Positions 51,950 through 62,293 of a DNA stretch of 64,000 bases are shown piece after piece (position 1 is the first letter of the stretch; every line of letters begins with the position of its first letter). Source of the stretch: Termitomyces sp. T153 (Eukaryota; Basidiomycota; Agaricomycetes; Agaricales; Lyophyllaceae); NCBI GenBank assembly GCA_018296165.2, contig JACKQL020000091.1, positions 124,001-188,000 of the forward strand, read 5' to 3'. The position numbers and the translations under genes are program-made. The notes below the pieces were generated by a model. The model ran no database searches. It was not told the DNA's origin and saw only the letters and a list, made by a program, of their open reading frames with translations.

Positions 51950-54900
51950 TTATGAGACATCTTCTGTATCTGTATCTTCTGCACCTGTATCTTCTCTATC
52001 TGAATATTGGTTGACTACTACCATGTCCTCCTCAGCCTCTTCATTGGTGTTCTCGTAGTACTCATCGTCATCATTGTTGTGGTTGTTGTTGTTGGCAATG
52101 ACAACCTCGGCACCAAGACGACTCTCTTTATTCATCTTTGCCCAATGATACGATGACGGAGCTACCCAGTACGGCTTCATTCGCCTGACAGCCTCATCTC
52201 GATCCTCAGATCGTGGATGCTCTGCCAGCATATCCTTGTGTGCCAAAATATTCGAGTAGTGAGATTTGTCCTCATCACCAATAACATTGTACACCCGACT
52301 CGAACATCCTTTGATGGTTATCTCGTAACGTGGGTGAATGTGCAGAGCCTGACTTCGCGTTCTCTGTGGGAGTTCACGAGAAATGACCTCAACATCAGCG
52401 GGTGTTGGCGGCGGGATTCGCTGTACAGTGTCGCATACAGGACTCGTGGGGACGGGCATCTGGGCTTGTTTGGTCGTTTCCTGAGTCTGCCTCTTTGCCG
52501 TCGGATTAGCGGGCATGGACACCTGGACTGGATTTTTCTTTCGTTGAGCTTGTTGCCCCTTTCTTTTTGTCCTTCCTACTGTTGACGCCTGCTTCACTTC
52601 TGGCTGAGGTGCTTTCTTCTGTTCGGCTGCTAGGATTCCGAGCTCCATCACAATCGTAATGTATGGGAGTTTTCTCCCGTTCTGCATCTGAGGTCTTGTG
52701 AAGAACTGGAAGGTCTCCTGAGCATCGATGAGAATGAACTGTTTGTCGACCCTGTCCTTTATTTGAATGAAGATGGCCGACATTGACCATCTATCGGGAT
52801 ACTGGGAGTTAGTAGTGGGAATCCACACAGGGATGACAAGGTCTGTCGAAGCCATATTCCCGTAGCCTTGAATCGCTGCGGCTCTGAGGAAAAGCAGGTA
52901 GATAGCCTCGTCGGTGATTGTCGACTTGTCGCCTGCCTTGACGAATTGTGTAAAGTGAACGTAGCCGTCTTTGAATGCGTCTCTAAGCATCTCCCCTCTC
53001 AGGTTGCTCGGCCGCGCATCGAGAACGTCCCCGATGTATTTCTCCGATATCAGGGCCCGGAGAAAGTCCTCGACGCGAATCATCTGGCTGAACGAGACAT
53101 CACCACTGACACCACTGAGAACCGCATTGACGTGCTCATGATCAGGGTTCTTCAAGATAGCGATGTCGTGGGCCAGAGTGCAGAGCATCCTCACAACCAA
53201 CTCCTCTCTGGTTCCCTGGTCGATTAGTCCCAATTCGAGCCATTGTGAGATAGCAGATGGTATATTGGTCTTGTATGCTGCTATAATCATCTCGATTTGC
53301 TCCGCTGGCGGTAGAGTGGATCGAGTTTTTCCCAATCCTTTGGCGTGGCACCAGTTGAATATCGCACGGGCAGCAGCTTCTGCCACAAAAGGTTCAGAAG
53401 GATATCCACCACGAAGATACTGTTGATGTTTTGGAACGGAGTAGACCGTTCGCATACTATTGGCGACAAGAAGTCCTTCAAGGAAAACGGCCTCGTCTCG
53501 GTTCGATTCAAAGCTCAAATCAACATGAACGGAAAGAGGAGGAATCAGCTTTTTAAGTGGAAATTTGCAAGATTTGTCCCGACTTGTGTCTTCAAGGCGC
53601 AATTCCAACTTAGACATGGCATATTTCATTACTTCTTCATCGTCTATAGGCGGTGTAGTTTCCAGAACAGTCCAAAATCTACGCAGTTTAGCACGAAAGA
53701 GACAAGGAAAAAACAAAGTCCGGTGGCTTACAAGGGACGGCCAAATCGCGCCATGAACTTCAACGAACAAATTTCTTGAGCGGAGTGGGTGCCTTCAATC
53801 ACAAGGCTCGGCTCCTTCCACGCATCGAAAGGAAGTTCAACGAAAGGAGTGTTCATATTATCATTACTGCCTTCAGAATTAGACGACATAGGGCCAGGGA
53901 ACCAAAAATTACGTGAGCTAGAGACGGTCTCGGACAGTCTCGAATAAGTTGAGAGGAATAAGGCAAAGATGGGTGCATTCATCATGTACGTGAAGGCTTT
54001 GCACAGGCACTGATATGCTGTGCGGTTTGGTTCTGCCGAAACCGTAGTCTTGCTGAGATGGTGGGCTTCGTCGAAATAGAAAACGATAACAGGTTGTGTG
54101 TCGGTGTGCGCAGGTTCGATTTTCTTCGAGACGGAGTCAATGAATATCTTCACTGGAAATAACATCAGCCATAAGTTTTGAGGTGGTGGCAAGTGTCAGC
54201 GAACCTCGGTTTCGAAGATGGTCAAATTCGACACGCTCGTCCGATATGTCTTCGAAACCTCGTAAAGGAGACGGGTCGATTGCTGTTGTATACATCTTGA
54301 GACGCTCCGGGCTGAAAGGGGGTCCAAGATATTCTTTCCAATCTGCCGCGACACGTTCGATTCCAAGCCCCGACCGTTTCCAGAGATTGATCCAATTATC
54401 CACAAAGGCGATGATCTTTAACAAGAACAGGAGGTAGCGACGTTGAACATGAAGTTCCAAGGTTTCTTTTGTGGTCTTTGTGCAGAAAAAGCGAAGTAGC
54501 GGTTGGCCGTCGGCCATATCACCCTGTGGAAAGCCTTGATCGTGAGGGTCAGAAGAACGTATGAGATCAACCAAAGCAAAGCACCTGATCTATCTCCTGT
54601 GGGCCTCAAAACCATCGGGATCATGAAGACCGAGTCGGCGACCTTGTCCACGAGCCGGGATTTACCTGTACCGGATCCTTGAATGATGGCACAGAAATTC
54701 GCGTATGGTTTCTCGAATGAGTTTTGGTACATTGCATTCATTGCGCCTTTCAAGAGTTCATGGGCATTCCCCACATACGCCGTCTTCCAGGCTGTTTTTA
54801 CCGACTCTTTGATAGCTGAGGCGTGCATTGGTCGTAAGTATTTGAGGATGGGAACGGGACTAACTTTAAAGACTCACCAGGTTCCGGGTTGGATGCAGGT

Positions 54901-55371
54901 GTTTGAAGAGTAGGTTTCTTCTCGTCTTCCGTCTTGACTACCAAAAAAAGTAAGTGAAAAAAGAGGACTGGTGCAGGTTGTGCGCGACGAACTGTATTTG
55001 ATCAAGGAATCCATCGAAAGCTTCATCATTCCATTCCCCCACTCCTCACGCTCAAGATTCGGGTTGCAGAGATCGAGAAAGTTCATGCAATAGGGGTGTA
55101 ATGGCGGCACTGGTATGTCGTCTCTGCCAACGATGATTTGAGCAAGTTCCTTGAAGATTGACGAATAGCAGGCTTGAAACTCTTGCGGAGACGCGCGGCG
55201 CCTTATCAAATCACGCAGTTCATTGTACAGCTTGCTCTCCCTCGCCTCACGAAACAGCTCTTGAGCCTTTTCCAATTGGGGCACTGGCTGCGAATCCTGC
55301 TCCTGATTGGGTCGTTTGACCGATCCCTGAGGTTCAGGCGAGTGGAAGCGCTTGGAAGACTGGCCAGACAT
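51950..55371 (-). CDS. Large P-loop NTPase-like protein, six exons, about 1,049 residues
   Basis: The only gene here that looks intact. Model: exons 55,371-54,993, 54,937-54,878, 54,815-54,585, 54,534-54,205, 54,152-53,732 and 53,678-51,950, with introns of 50-62 bp. All splice sites are GT-AG, and the exon total of 3,150 nt gives 1,049 codons plus a TAA. Residues ~1-145 are charged and helical (RESKLYNELRDLIRRR). Walker A is GSGTGKS at 193-199. Walker B is VIVFYFDE at 355-362, followed by AHH. FALFLSTYSRL (~396-406) may be a sensor strand. The C-terminal ~575 residues lack known motifs; TKRKGQQAQRKK (~844-855) could be a nuclear signal, and the last ~50 residues are Asn/Asp/Glu-rich. I associate this architecture with large mushroom families related to Crinkler/RHS-type NTPases; that is inference. 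CpG content is normal, unlike the surroundings. ATP binding is likely; the substrate is unknown. Confidence 0.85.
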
Positions 55372-55599
55372 GATGGAAGTACAAAGTGGTTACTGCGGAG
55401 TTCGAGAGCACCCACTGAAGGCAGGCACGGAATGAATGCGGAACGCGTTTCCTGCTGACCAGTCGCGATCACATGATTCCGTGCCTCTTAGATTCCAACT
55501 CACGTTGATTCTATACTCCACGCATTTCTCGTCTTTCTCGTTACTTCTCGAGTCACCTCCTTGCTTCACGCCTTATCTTCGTGTCACTTTCTCCGCTTT
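55372..55599. promoter_or_regulatory. Upstream region of the P-loop gene, CpG-rich
   Basis: About 230 bp without a convincing coding frame, rich in CpG. On the plus strand it carries pyrimidine-rich stretches (CTCGTCTTTCTCGTTACTTCTCG) near 55,530-55,560. No clear TATA box was found. It would be the promoter of the P-loop gene, and possibly of the divergent plus-strand remnant as well. The assignment rests on position only. Confidence 0.4.
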
Positions 55600-56850
55600 G
55601 CGCTTTCTCACATACCGATGGATCTTATTCCTCGGCTGATGAGCTCGGGATCGATTTCGACGGTTCCATGCCTGTAGGTCTCGACGAACGCTTGACTGGG
55701 GGTCACGTCAACCTCGCGCACTCCCCAAACTCCCCACAGATGTCATGACGCCATCTGGGGAGGATTCGGCAGATCCGGCCCGTATTCAGCCTGCGTCTGT
55801 TTTGTCCCAGGATGGAACTACTTCCGCATCCCCTCAGATCTCGGTCGACTCCCCTGGGCTTCTCGCGACGGCTCGTCCCGTACCGACCTTCATCCTCTCA
55901 CCCGTCCGGATCCCTCCACTCGTGACCTCTCCCGCGAGAGCCTCTTCACCACTTTTGGCTGCTACAGATCCCTCTTCCCCCGCTTCCAGGCCACTATCTC
56001 CCAAGAAGGCTGCAAGGAGGCGAGCCTCTAAACGTCTGGCTCTCGCTCCCGCTCCACAGCTTTTCGTCGATACTGCAGACACCCTTCCTACACTATCTTC
56101 TTGGTCCTACCACTTCTGCTCCCCTGGTGGTTCTCCCCACCTCTGTGTGTGCTGCGCCCGCCTCAGACACTCTCACTATTTCTTGACCAGCACTTAGAGA
56201 CCTTCTCCAGAGGTACGGAGCAGAGATTGCACAGGTTGCCCCCGGGATCTTGCCTCATCATTTCAAACCTGGTGAACCCACCTCTTCTACATCCTTACAA
56301 GCTTTGGGCCTACAGCCTCGTGAGCCTGCAATTCAACCTTTTGCACCTGGCAGACCCATTCCTTCTATGTTATTACACATCTCTGGTTTACAGCCTCGAG
56401 AACCTGCGCCGCTACAACTTCCTGGCCAGGAGCCTACTTTACCCCATGCATGTCCTTAAACTGTGGCTTTGCATCTGCCTGACTTGGCTTACAGGTTGCA
56501 CTGTTACACCACCACTGCTGGACCTGTGGCCTTTGCCTGCCCTCTGCTATTCTGCGGACAGTGGTCCACTGCCCCACATGGTGCTTGCAGCTGGCAGGCT
56601 GGGCATTGGGTCATTCCATCCTGCCTCTAATTCTATGTGTGCAGCTCCTGTGGTGCACCAGCAGGAGATTGGGACACCTCAAAACCTCTCCATTACCACC
56701 TTGACTGGACTGTCATCATTGTGCCCTCTTTTGGCCACCCCTCTGAAGGCAGTAGCAGAGCTGGATCCTAACATCATGCCCATTTCTCTGCATGTGCAGC
56801 AGGTGTCTGTTGGAGAGGAGTTTGGAACTTGACACCATGGACACTATTCA
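55600..56850 (+). pseudogene. Proline-rich gag-like or hypothetical protein remnant
   Basis: A plus frame reads HTDGSYSSADELGIDFDGSM and RLTGGHVNLAHSPNSPQMS (55,612-55,745), then a shift to MTPSGEDSADPARIQPASVL (55,745-56,100), with SRPLSPKKAARRRASKRLAL as a basic patch. After another shift comes LRDLLQRYGAEIAQVAPGIL (56,200-56,250), followed by two GLQPREPA repeats (56,310 and 56,390). CpG is normal up to about 56,220 and then falls, so the two halves have different histories or different methylation. No named domain was recognised. It runs divergently from the P-loop gene. Confidence 0.45.
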
Positions 56851-56853
56851 TTG

Positions 56854-57151
56854 TGTTGGGCCAGGCACTGCTCTTCACAATATGTTGGGCCCAGGCACCA
56901 TTGCTACTGCATGAAGGACAATGCACCATTGTCCCCCCTTCATATATATATTTTGGACTCACCATAGATAGTACTCTCAGTTACTATGTTCATCACATCA
57001 ACAACCTTACTTACTGTACTTGCAGATACATACTTACATTGATCTGTATAGGTACAGTGAAACTTAGTTACTTATACTGGACTGAGGATACATACTTACA
57101 TTGATCTGTATAGGTACAATCCACTCAGTTTACCATCCCTGGATTCCAACA
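56854..57151 (+). repeat. 5' LTR of copia element E
   Basis: It begins TGTTGGGCC at 56,854 or, after a short local repeat, at 56,883. It ends GGATTCCAACA at 57,151. The internal sequence starts GGTTATGGGTATTGC, the same primer-binding site as in copia F. Two copies of GATACATACTTACATTGATC and TGTATAGGTACA lie 63 bp apart (57,024 and 57,087). Confidence 0.75.
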
Positions 57152-57321
57152 GGTTATGGGTATTGCTGCTTGATGACTTTTCTGAGAGTGTCAAATGTTT
57201 GAATCTAGAATCCAATCAATCCTATTGTTCCTTATCTTGCCCCTATCTCTACATGTCATGTTGCATGCATCACCTCTGTTGATTTCTTTGTCTCTCAATG
57301 AGCTTTTAACAACTCTGAACT

Positions 57322-58672
57322 ATGTCCCCTGCAATAACCAGTGATTTCTCAGCTCCCTCTGTGCCAGAACATGTCATCTGCCACAAATGGGATGGGACAA
57401 AATACAGTTGTGTGGACAGCAACTTCCCCCAATGGTCTGAGAAGGTCAAGGATGCCATGATCCTAAATGGCATCTATGTGTATGTATTTGACCCACTCCT
57501 ACCCTGCCCCAGCCCCAATGCTGAGCCCCATGCCTATGCCAATTGGAACTTGAACAACCACCTTGCAATCACCTTTCTGAGGTCTGCTCTGGATGAGGTC
57601 AAGCATCATGATTTAGTCACAGACAAGGGTGCCCAGCAATGCTTCAAGGATCTCAAGACTCAAGCACAGTGGGAAGGGCCTATCAAGCAGATTGCCCTAC
57701 TGCAGGAAGCTTTATCCACATACTGCTCACAGTCTAAATCCCTACCTGTCACAGCCAGCTGGATCACCAATATTGTGAAAAGAGCCTTCAACATTGGTGA
57801 GATCAATGCAGACCTCTTTACATGCATTGCCCTGCTCAACAGCCTCAACAACCCATCTTTTAGACCCTCTAAAATTCAGTGTCAACCCTCCTCAGCAGAA
57901 GCATGAAGGAATCACCATGCAAGTCAATGGATATCCAATTGCTCATGGAGAATGCATAGAATATAATCAATTCAAAAGCCAATGCCACCACCATGGTGCT
58001 TAATGCAAAAGGGGGGATCAAGCCTTGCAACACTGACCTTCTCAGACACAACTATGGTCCAAATGCAGCATGCTGTGAGAACTGTCATTTGTTTGAATGA
58101 CTGCCAAGGCCACACCAAACCATTCTGCATACAAAAGGGAGGAGGCATGGCCAGAAAATCAATTGCTGATGCACAAAATGCCCAGAGAGCCTCAAAGAAG
58201 AAGTCCAATGTCCCCTCAACCAACACTTTGGCTCAGGCCAAGTCCTTCATAGTGGTAACTGGGCTAGATGGAAAGCTTTGGTATGTCAACCCCACCAACC
58301 TTGGACATCTCTCTGCACCATCCAAGACTGCAGCATTTGCAGACATTGCTGGTATCCAGTTGCCCATCACAGCACCTGACCACTCCACCAAATGTTGGGA
58401 ACATGCTGGCTTCATGGCATTCAAGGACCTGAGGACAACCATACTCAATTGGGATAATTATACCAAACCAATTGAGGATCACATCATGGCCATGGATGTC
58501 TCACCAGTTCCCCAAGCCAGGCACACCCCTCTCACCTCACTGACCTCAACCCCTTTCCTCATTGACTCTGGGGCTACACTGCATATATCTCCCTGCTGTG
58601 ATGACTTCCTCACCCTCCACTCTATCCCACCATGCAGTGTCAAAGGACTAGGAGGTTCCTCAGTTGCAGCAA
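57322..58672 (+). pseudogene. Copia element E gag and protease
   Basis: The ATG at 57,322 opens a 194-codon gag frame: CHKWDGTKYSCVDSNFPQWS, WNLNNHLAITFLRSALDEVK and SWITNIVKRAFNIGEINADL, a UBN2-type copia gag. After a frameshift near 57,890, a second frame (57,982-58,677) has the zinc knuckle CLNDCQGHTKPFC-IQKGGGMA, where the spacing is CX3CX2H... and one Cys appears displaced. The protease motif FLIDSGATLHISPCCDDFLT is intact. The frame is cut at 58,673 by a family B LTR. Integrase and RT are missing. CpG is low. Confidence 0.85.
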
Positions 58673-59041
58673 TGTAAGGACAACCTCCAGAGTGGCAGAT
58701 TGGAGTCACACAGCTAGTAGAGGGGAATCCAAAGTATATTAGTGGAGTAGACAACAATACAATCAGTAAGTAATTACCTAGTAGAGGGGAATCCAAAGAG
58801 AACAAGTCTAAGGATCCCTGCTGCTTGGTGCAGCACATCAGTGGGCCACAGAGGCATGGAAACTACTGTACAGAAGACCAGAGCTGCTCCTAACTCTAGG
58901 GCAGTGATTGCTGAGGTAATATAGAGAACTCTGTAGTTCTCTGGAGATCTCTGGGGTTCTAGAAAGAGCCCCAGAGATGTTGAACAAGCTGCAGAAGTGC
59001 TGGAAACAGTCACAGAGGTTGGAAATGGAAGTCCCCTGCCA
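58673..59041 (-). repeat. 3' LTR of gypsy B, third copy
   Basis: 369 bp; plus strand TGTAAGGACAACCTCC...GGAAATGGAAGTCCCCTGCCA. It matches 44,191-44,560. It interrupts copia E directly after the protease (GGSSVAAM). The polypurine tract of B (inverted: ATCACCCCCCCTCTAGCATGTGG) adjoins at 59,042. Confidence 0.9.
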
Positions 59042-59755
59042 TCACCCCCCCTCTAGCATGTGGCATCTCAATGTGCAGGGTAAAAGAAGTCCCTGATTGC
59101 TTGGTCTGCTGGTGAGATAGGGTGGATTCCTTGTATGGCATGCAGGGCATCTGAGTGTCTCTGGTGGAACTCCTTGATGAGTCCAGGGGCATGCACATCC
59201 TCCTGTGGCTCCCAGAAGATATCTTCAATCCTGTAGCCTTTCCACTTCATCTTGTACTGTAGTTGTCTCTGGAATAAACAGCTATCCAGGATTTTCTCCA
59301 CCTCATATTCCTTGTTGTTGTTGACCACCATGAGGGGTGGCAGAGGTAGTGGACAACACCCCAGAATAGGATCCTTAAGGGCCGGAGTTAGTTGTACCAC
59401 ATTGAACACTGGATGAAGCTGGTGCATCCCCACAGGGAGCCAGAGTCAGTAGGCCAAGGGTCCTATCTGCTGTTCTACTGTGAAAGGTCCCAACTAATGG
59501 TGCAACAGCTTTTTCAAGGGCTGGGTAGTCATAATGTCTGAGGCATCCAAGTAGACTTGATCTCCAGGCTGATATTTGTGTGCCAGGGTCCTTCTGTGGT
59601 CATAGTATTGTGCCATGTCATCCTTTGCCTTTTGCAGCACTGCTTGGGCCTCCTCCTGTGACCTCCTCATCTGGTCCACAAATTTGTTTACTGCCCCATT
59701 CTCTGAGGTGACTTTTGGTTCCATACCTTCCAGCCCCTTATTCATAACTGTTATT
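59042..59755 (-). pseudogene. Family B integrase tail and chromodomain, third copy
   Basis: The 121-codon frame (59,433-59,068) has MGMHQLHPVFNVVQLTPALK, NNNKEYEVEKILDSCLFQRQ, LQYKMKWKGYRIEDIFWEPQ and IKEFHQRHSDALHAIQGI: an uninterrupted chromodomain. The upstream frame (59,745-59,494) has NKFVDQMRRSQEEAQAVLQK, AQYYDHRRTLAHKYQPGDQV and YLDASDIMTTQP, the integrase tail. This is the best-preserved chromodomain of family B. The copy ends at about 59,755, where pyrimidine-rich repeats start. Confidence 0.85.
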
Positions 59756-60130
59756 CTAGTTCCTCCTTTTGGTATGCCTGTTTCAGTGCCACAGGCCAGT
59801 TCCTGGTGCCATCATTCCTCCTTTGCATTCTTAGCTTCCATTTGCCTCATTTTATCTCTTCCTCTGTATTTCTTCCATTCATATTCTTCCCCATTCAGTT
59901 TCTTTCCCTTTCAGGTTCTTCCATTCATCTGTTCCCTCCTATTCATTCCATTCATCTTCCTTTATTCATTTCATATTCTTTCCCATTCAGGTTCTTTCCC
60001 ATTCAGGTTCTTCCATTCATCTTCCTTTCCCTTCCCTGCATTCCATTCATTTTATATTCTTCCATTCATCTTCCTTTCCCTTCCCTTCATTCCATTCATT
60101 ACCTCCTTTCAGTCAACATTCCAATCTGGT
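59756..60130. repeat. Pyrimidine-rich degenerate tandem repeat
   Basis: Irregular repeats of CCATTCATCTTCCTTTCCCTT, CCATTCAGGTTCTT and TTCCATTCATTTTATATTCTT fill about 59,870-60,110. The unit is variable (about 15-40 bp). The plus-strand frames of Phe/Ser/Ile-rich text are a consequence of composition and not genes. Confidence 0.8.
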
Positions 60131-60625
60131 TATTCTTAGATCAGATCTAGATCTTGCCAGAATTGATGCCACTCAGGTGCTTTTGCCAGTCCCATGCTTC
60201 CCCTCCCATTACAGTGATTGGACTATTATTGAGTGTATAGTCTAGTATAGTCCTTGTCCTATCCTGTTCTGTATTTCTTTTGGTGTATTTTAAAGGGATC
60301 ATGTTGCTGGAACTCATTTTACCAGGAGGCTTATAGTTTTCAGCCTTAATAAATGTTTGTTTTGACTTCTGGTGTTTTATTATGTTTCCAATGGTGTGAC
60401 AACATTGTATCATCCCCCCCCCACCAAATAATGACTGTCTTCAGTCATTTACAGTTCCATAATAGCCTAAGTCCCATATTTTTGACATCATTCCACAACA
60501 TATGTCTCTATCTCTTTGCAATGTTTTTGAGGTTTCTTTTGCATGTTGCAGCTGTCACCTCATCTCTCAAAAAGCCATTTAATCCCTGCTCTCTGTCTTA
60601 AACCTCCTCAATCCCTTACTTCACC
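60131..60625. other. Non-coding region, possible old LTR
   Basis: AATAAATGTTTGTTTTGAC near 60,345-60,365 looks like a polyadenylation context. A run of about 10 C at 60,413-60,422 follows TGTGACAACATTGTATCAT. These could be the end of an LTR and the leader of an element reading plus, but no partner copy is present. Confidence 0.35.
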
Positions 60626-61871
60626 ATGTCTCCTACTGGTCCCAAAAACCCTGTTTCTTCAGAACCTTACTCTCTCCTTGAAAACTCTGTCTATCAGGAC
60701 AAAACCCAGCATATCAAAGGCATCAGGCATTATCCTGTCTTTGTCTCAGCCATCATCCAGCTTGCAGAAGAGGCCAAGGCTAAAGGATCTCCTGTTTTGG
60801 TTGCACATCATGTTGGAGCTGCTGAACTAGTATGTTCTTTTACCCCTTTAAGATTTTCATCAACTAACACCTCTCCTATCCAGGTCTTCACAGACCAGTC
60901 CAACTTCAAACATATTTCCCAACAATTTGGCATCTATGAAGCCTTATATGGTGTTCAGGAACTTATTGATCATAGCCTTGCACAGTCCTCTGCCACCATC
61001 AAGAATTGGTGTATTTTTGCTGACACCATTCTTAAAATAATCAAGGACCATCATATCAAAGAAGCTGCTGACTGAGCTGCCAAGGAAGCTAAAGAATGTG
61101 CTGAGGTACTTCCTCCTATTTTTCTCACAACTCTATTCTCATTTCTCTCAAACCTGCTGTCATGATGATGCTTGCAAGGCTTGCAAACTCTGTCAGAAGC
61201 ATGATAGTGATGTGGAGATGATGAGTGTGTCCTCTTCATGCCCTCCAAGTGCAAGCCTAATGATGTGAGCCTTCCCTTATTTTCAGAAATGCAAATTAAT
61301 GAGTTATTTACTTGTCTCTTGCTCTTTTCCCTCTCCCATCAGCCTGTGCCTGAGGTGGCACCTGAAGCCAAGAAACCCCATCTCCATCCTTCCATTGGTG
61401 TGTTCCTTTACTTCTTTTTATTGAATCTTTCTTTATCCTTCCTCTTCAGCCTTGTACTGTCCCAACAGTTCATGCACACAGGCTTTGTTGGACAAAACTG
61501 ACCACATCTTAGCCAAGGACAGCAAGGTTTCTTGCTCCATGCTACATGACTATGCTCAGGCACTCAATCAAACTGCCTGCCAACAGCTTTTTGCCTTGGA
61601 CATTGCTCAACAACTCTGCAAACAGCTTATTGCCCATTATGAGGCCATTAGGACTGCACTCAACAATCAAGACATTGCAGACACCAGCATCTTGATTCAT
61701 GACCTGCAAGTTGCCTCTGAGTTGCAATTGGTCTGTCTTCTTCACTTATTTGGAATCTTCCTGGCACTTATCAATCTTTTTTTTTCCCAGCCAGCTCACG
61801 CTTCTATTGAGGTCTCTGGGATGGATCCCAAGGCAGACAAAGTAGCAAATGCTATTGAGGCAACATTGTAG
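60626..61871 (+). pseudogene. Multi-exon gag-like or hypothetical gene, decayed
   Basis: The ATG at 60,626 starts MSPTGPKNPVSSEPYSLLEN, then QHIKGIRHYPVFVSAIIQLA. An intron fits at 60,830-60,881 (GTATGTTC...CTAAC...ATCCAG). The next exon reads VFTDQSNFKHISQQFGIYEA, LYGVQELIDHSLAQSSATIK and KIIKDHHIKEAAD, then TGA (relatives may have CGA). Further candidate introns start at about 61,105 (GTACTTCC), 61,265 (GTGAGCC...TTTTCAG) and 61,397 (GTGTTCC...CTTCAG). The C-terminal exon reads ALLDKTDHILAKDSKVSCSM, LHDYAQALNQTACQQLFALD and SGMDPKADKVANAIEATL, then stop. CKACKLCQKH near 61,165-61,205 is cysteine-rich. Helical gag-like composition; no named family. CpG is low. Confidence 0.45.
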
Positions 61872-62290
61872 TTACTATAGCTTAGATTGCTAGTCCTTAG
61901 CCCCAATAGACTGTTGTATTTCATAAATTGTTGCTTTCTTTGCCTTGTTTCCTTCAAAACAGCTGCCAGCTTTGAACTTCTTTGCTTGCTCATCACTGAT
62001 CATCTCCAATCAGCTTTGATCCCTGATCAAGTGATGCACCATAGCTCCTTTTGCAACTTTTCTTGCTTCCTTTCACCTCCCACAGTTTATTCTCAGTTCA
62101 CCACTTCTATTCTTGCTTTAACTTGCTTCTCTCATTTGCTCTCTTTTGTTTAGGTGTATCAGCACCTTCTATACTCCTTCTGCCATTCCCTTGTGTCATA
62201 GACAAGGTATAGCAGTCTCCTAGCATAACTATACACCTCCCTCAATATATTTCATCAACATGTTGACTTATTTTCATGGTTTTTGTCCAT
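61872..62290. other. Non-coding spacer
   Basis: AT-rich and pyrimidine-rich, with no convincing coding frame. It separates the plus-strand gag-like gene from the converging minus-strand element G. The 3' LTR of element G would be expected here but has no partner within the window. Confidence 0.4.
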
Positions 62291-62293
62291 AAC

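Noticed and set aside
53345..53779. 144-codon plus-strand frame opposite the P-loop gene
   Set aside because: It overlaps the coding exon and an intron of the minus-strand gene, whose splice model is in frame; treated as a shadow.
56101..56832. 243-codon plus-strand frame, hydrophobic, membrane-protein-like
   Set aside because: It is out of frame with the more protein-like readings around it and its Leu/Pro richness follows from CT-rich sequence.
59615..60150. Phe/Ser/Ile-rich open frames of 174 and 114 codons
   Set aside because: They lie in pyrimidine-rich tandem repeats, where CTT/TTC/CAT units give such text in any frame.
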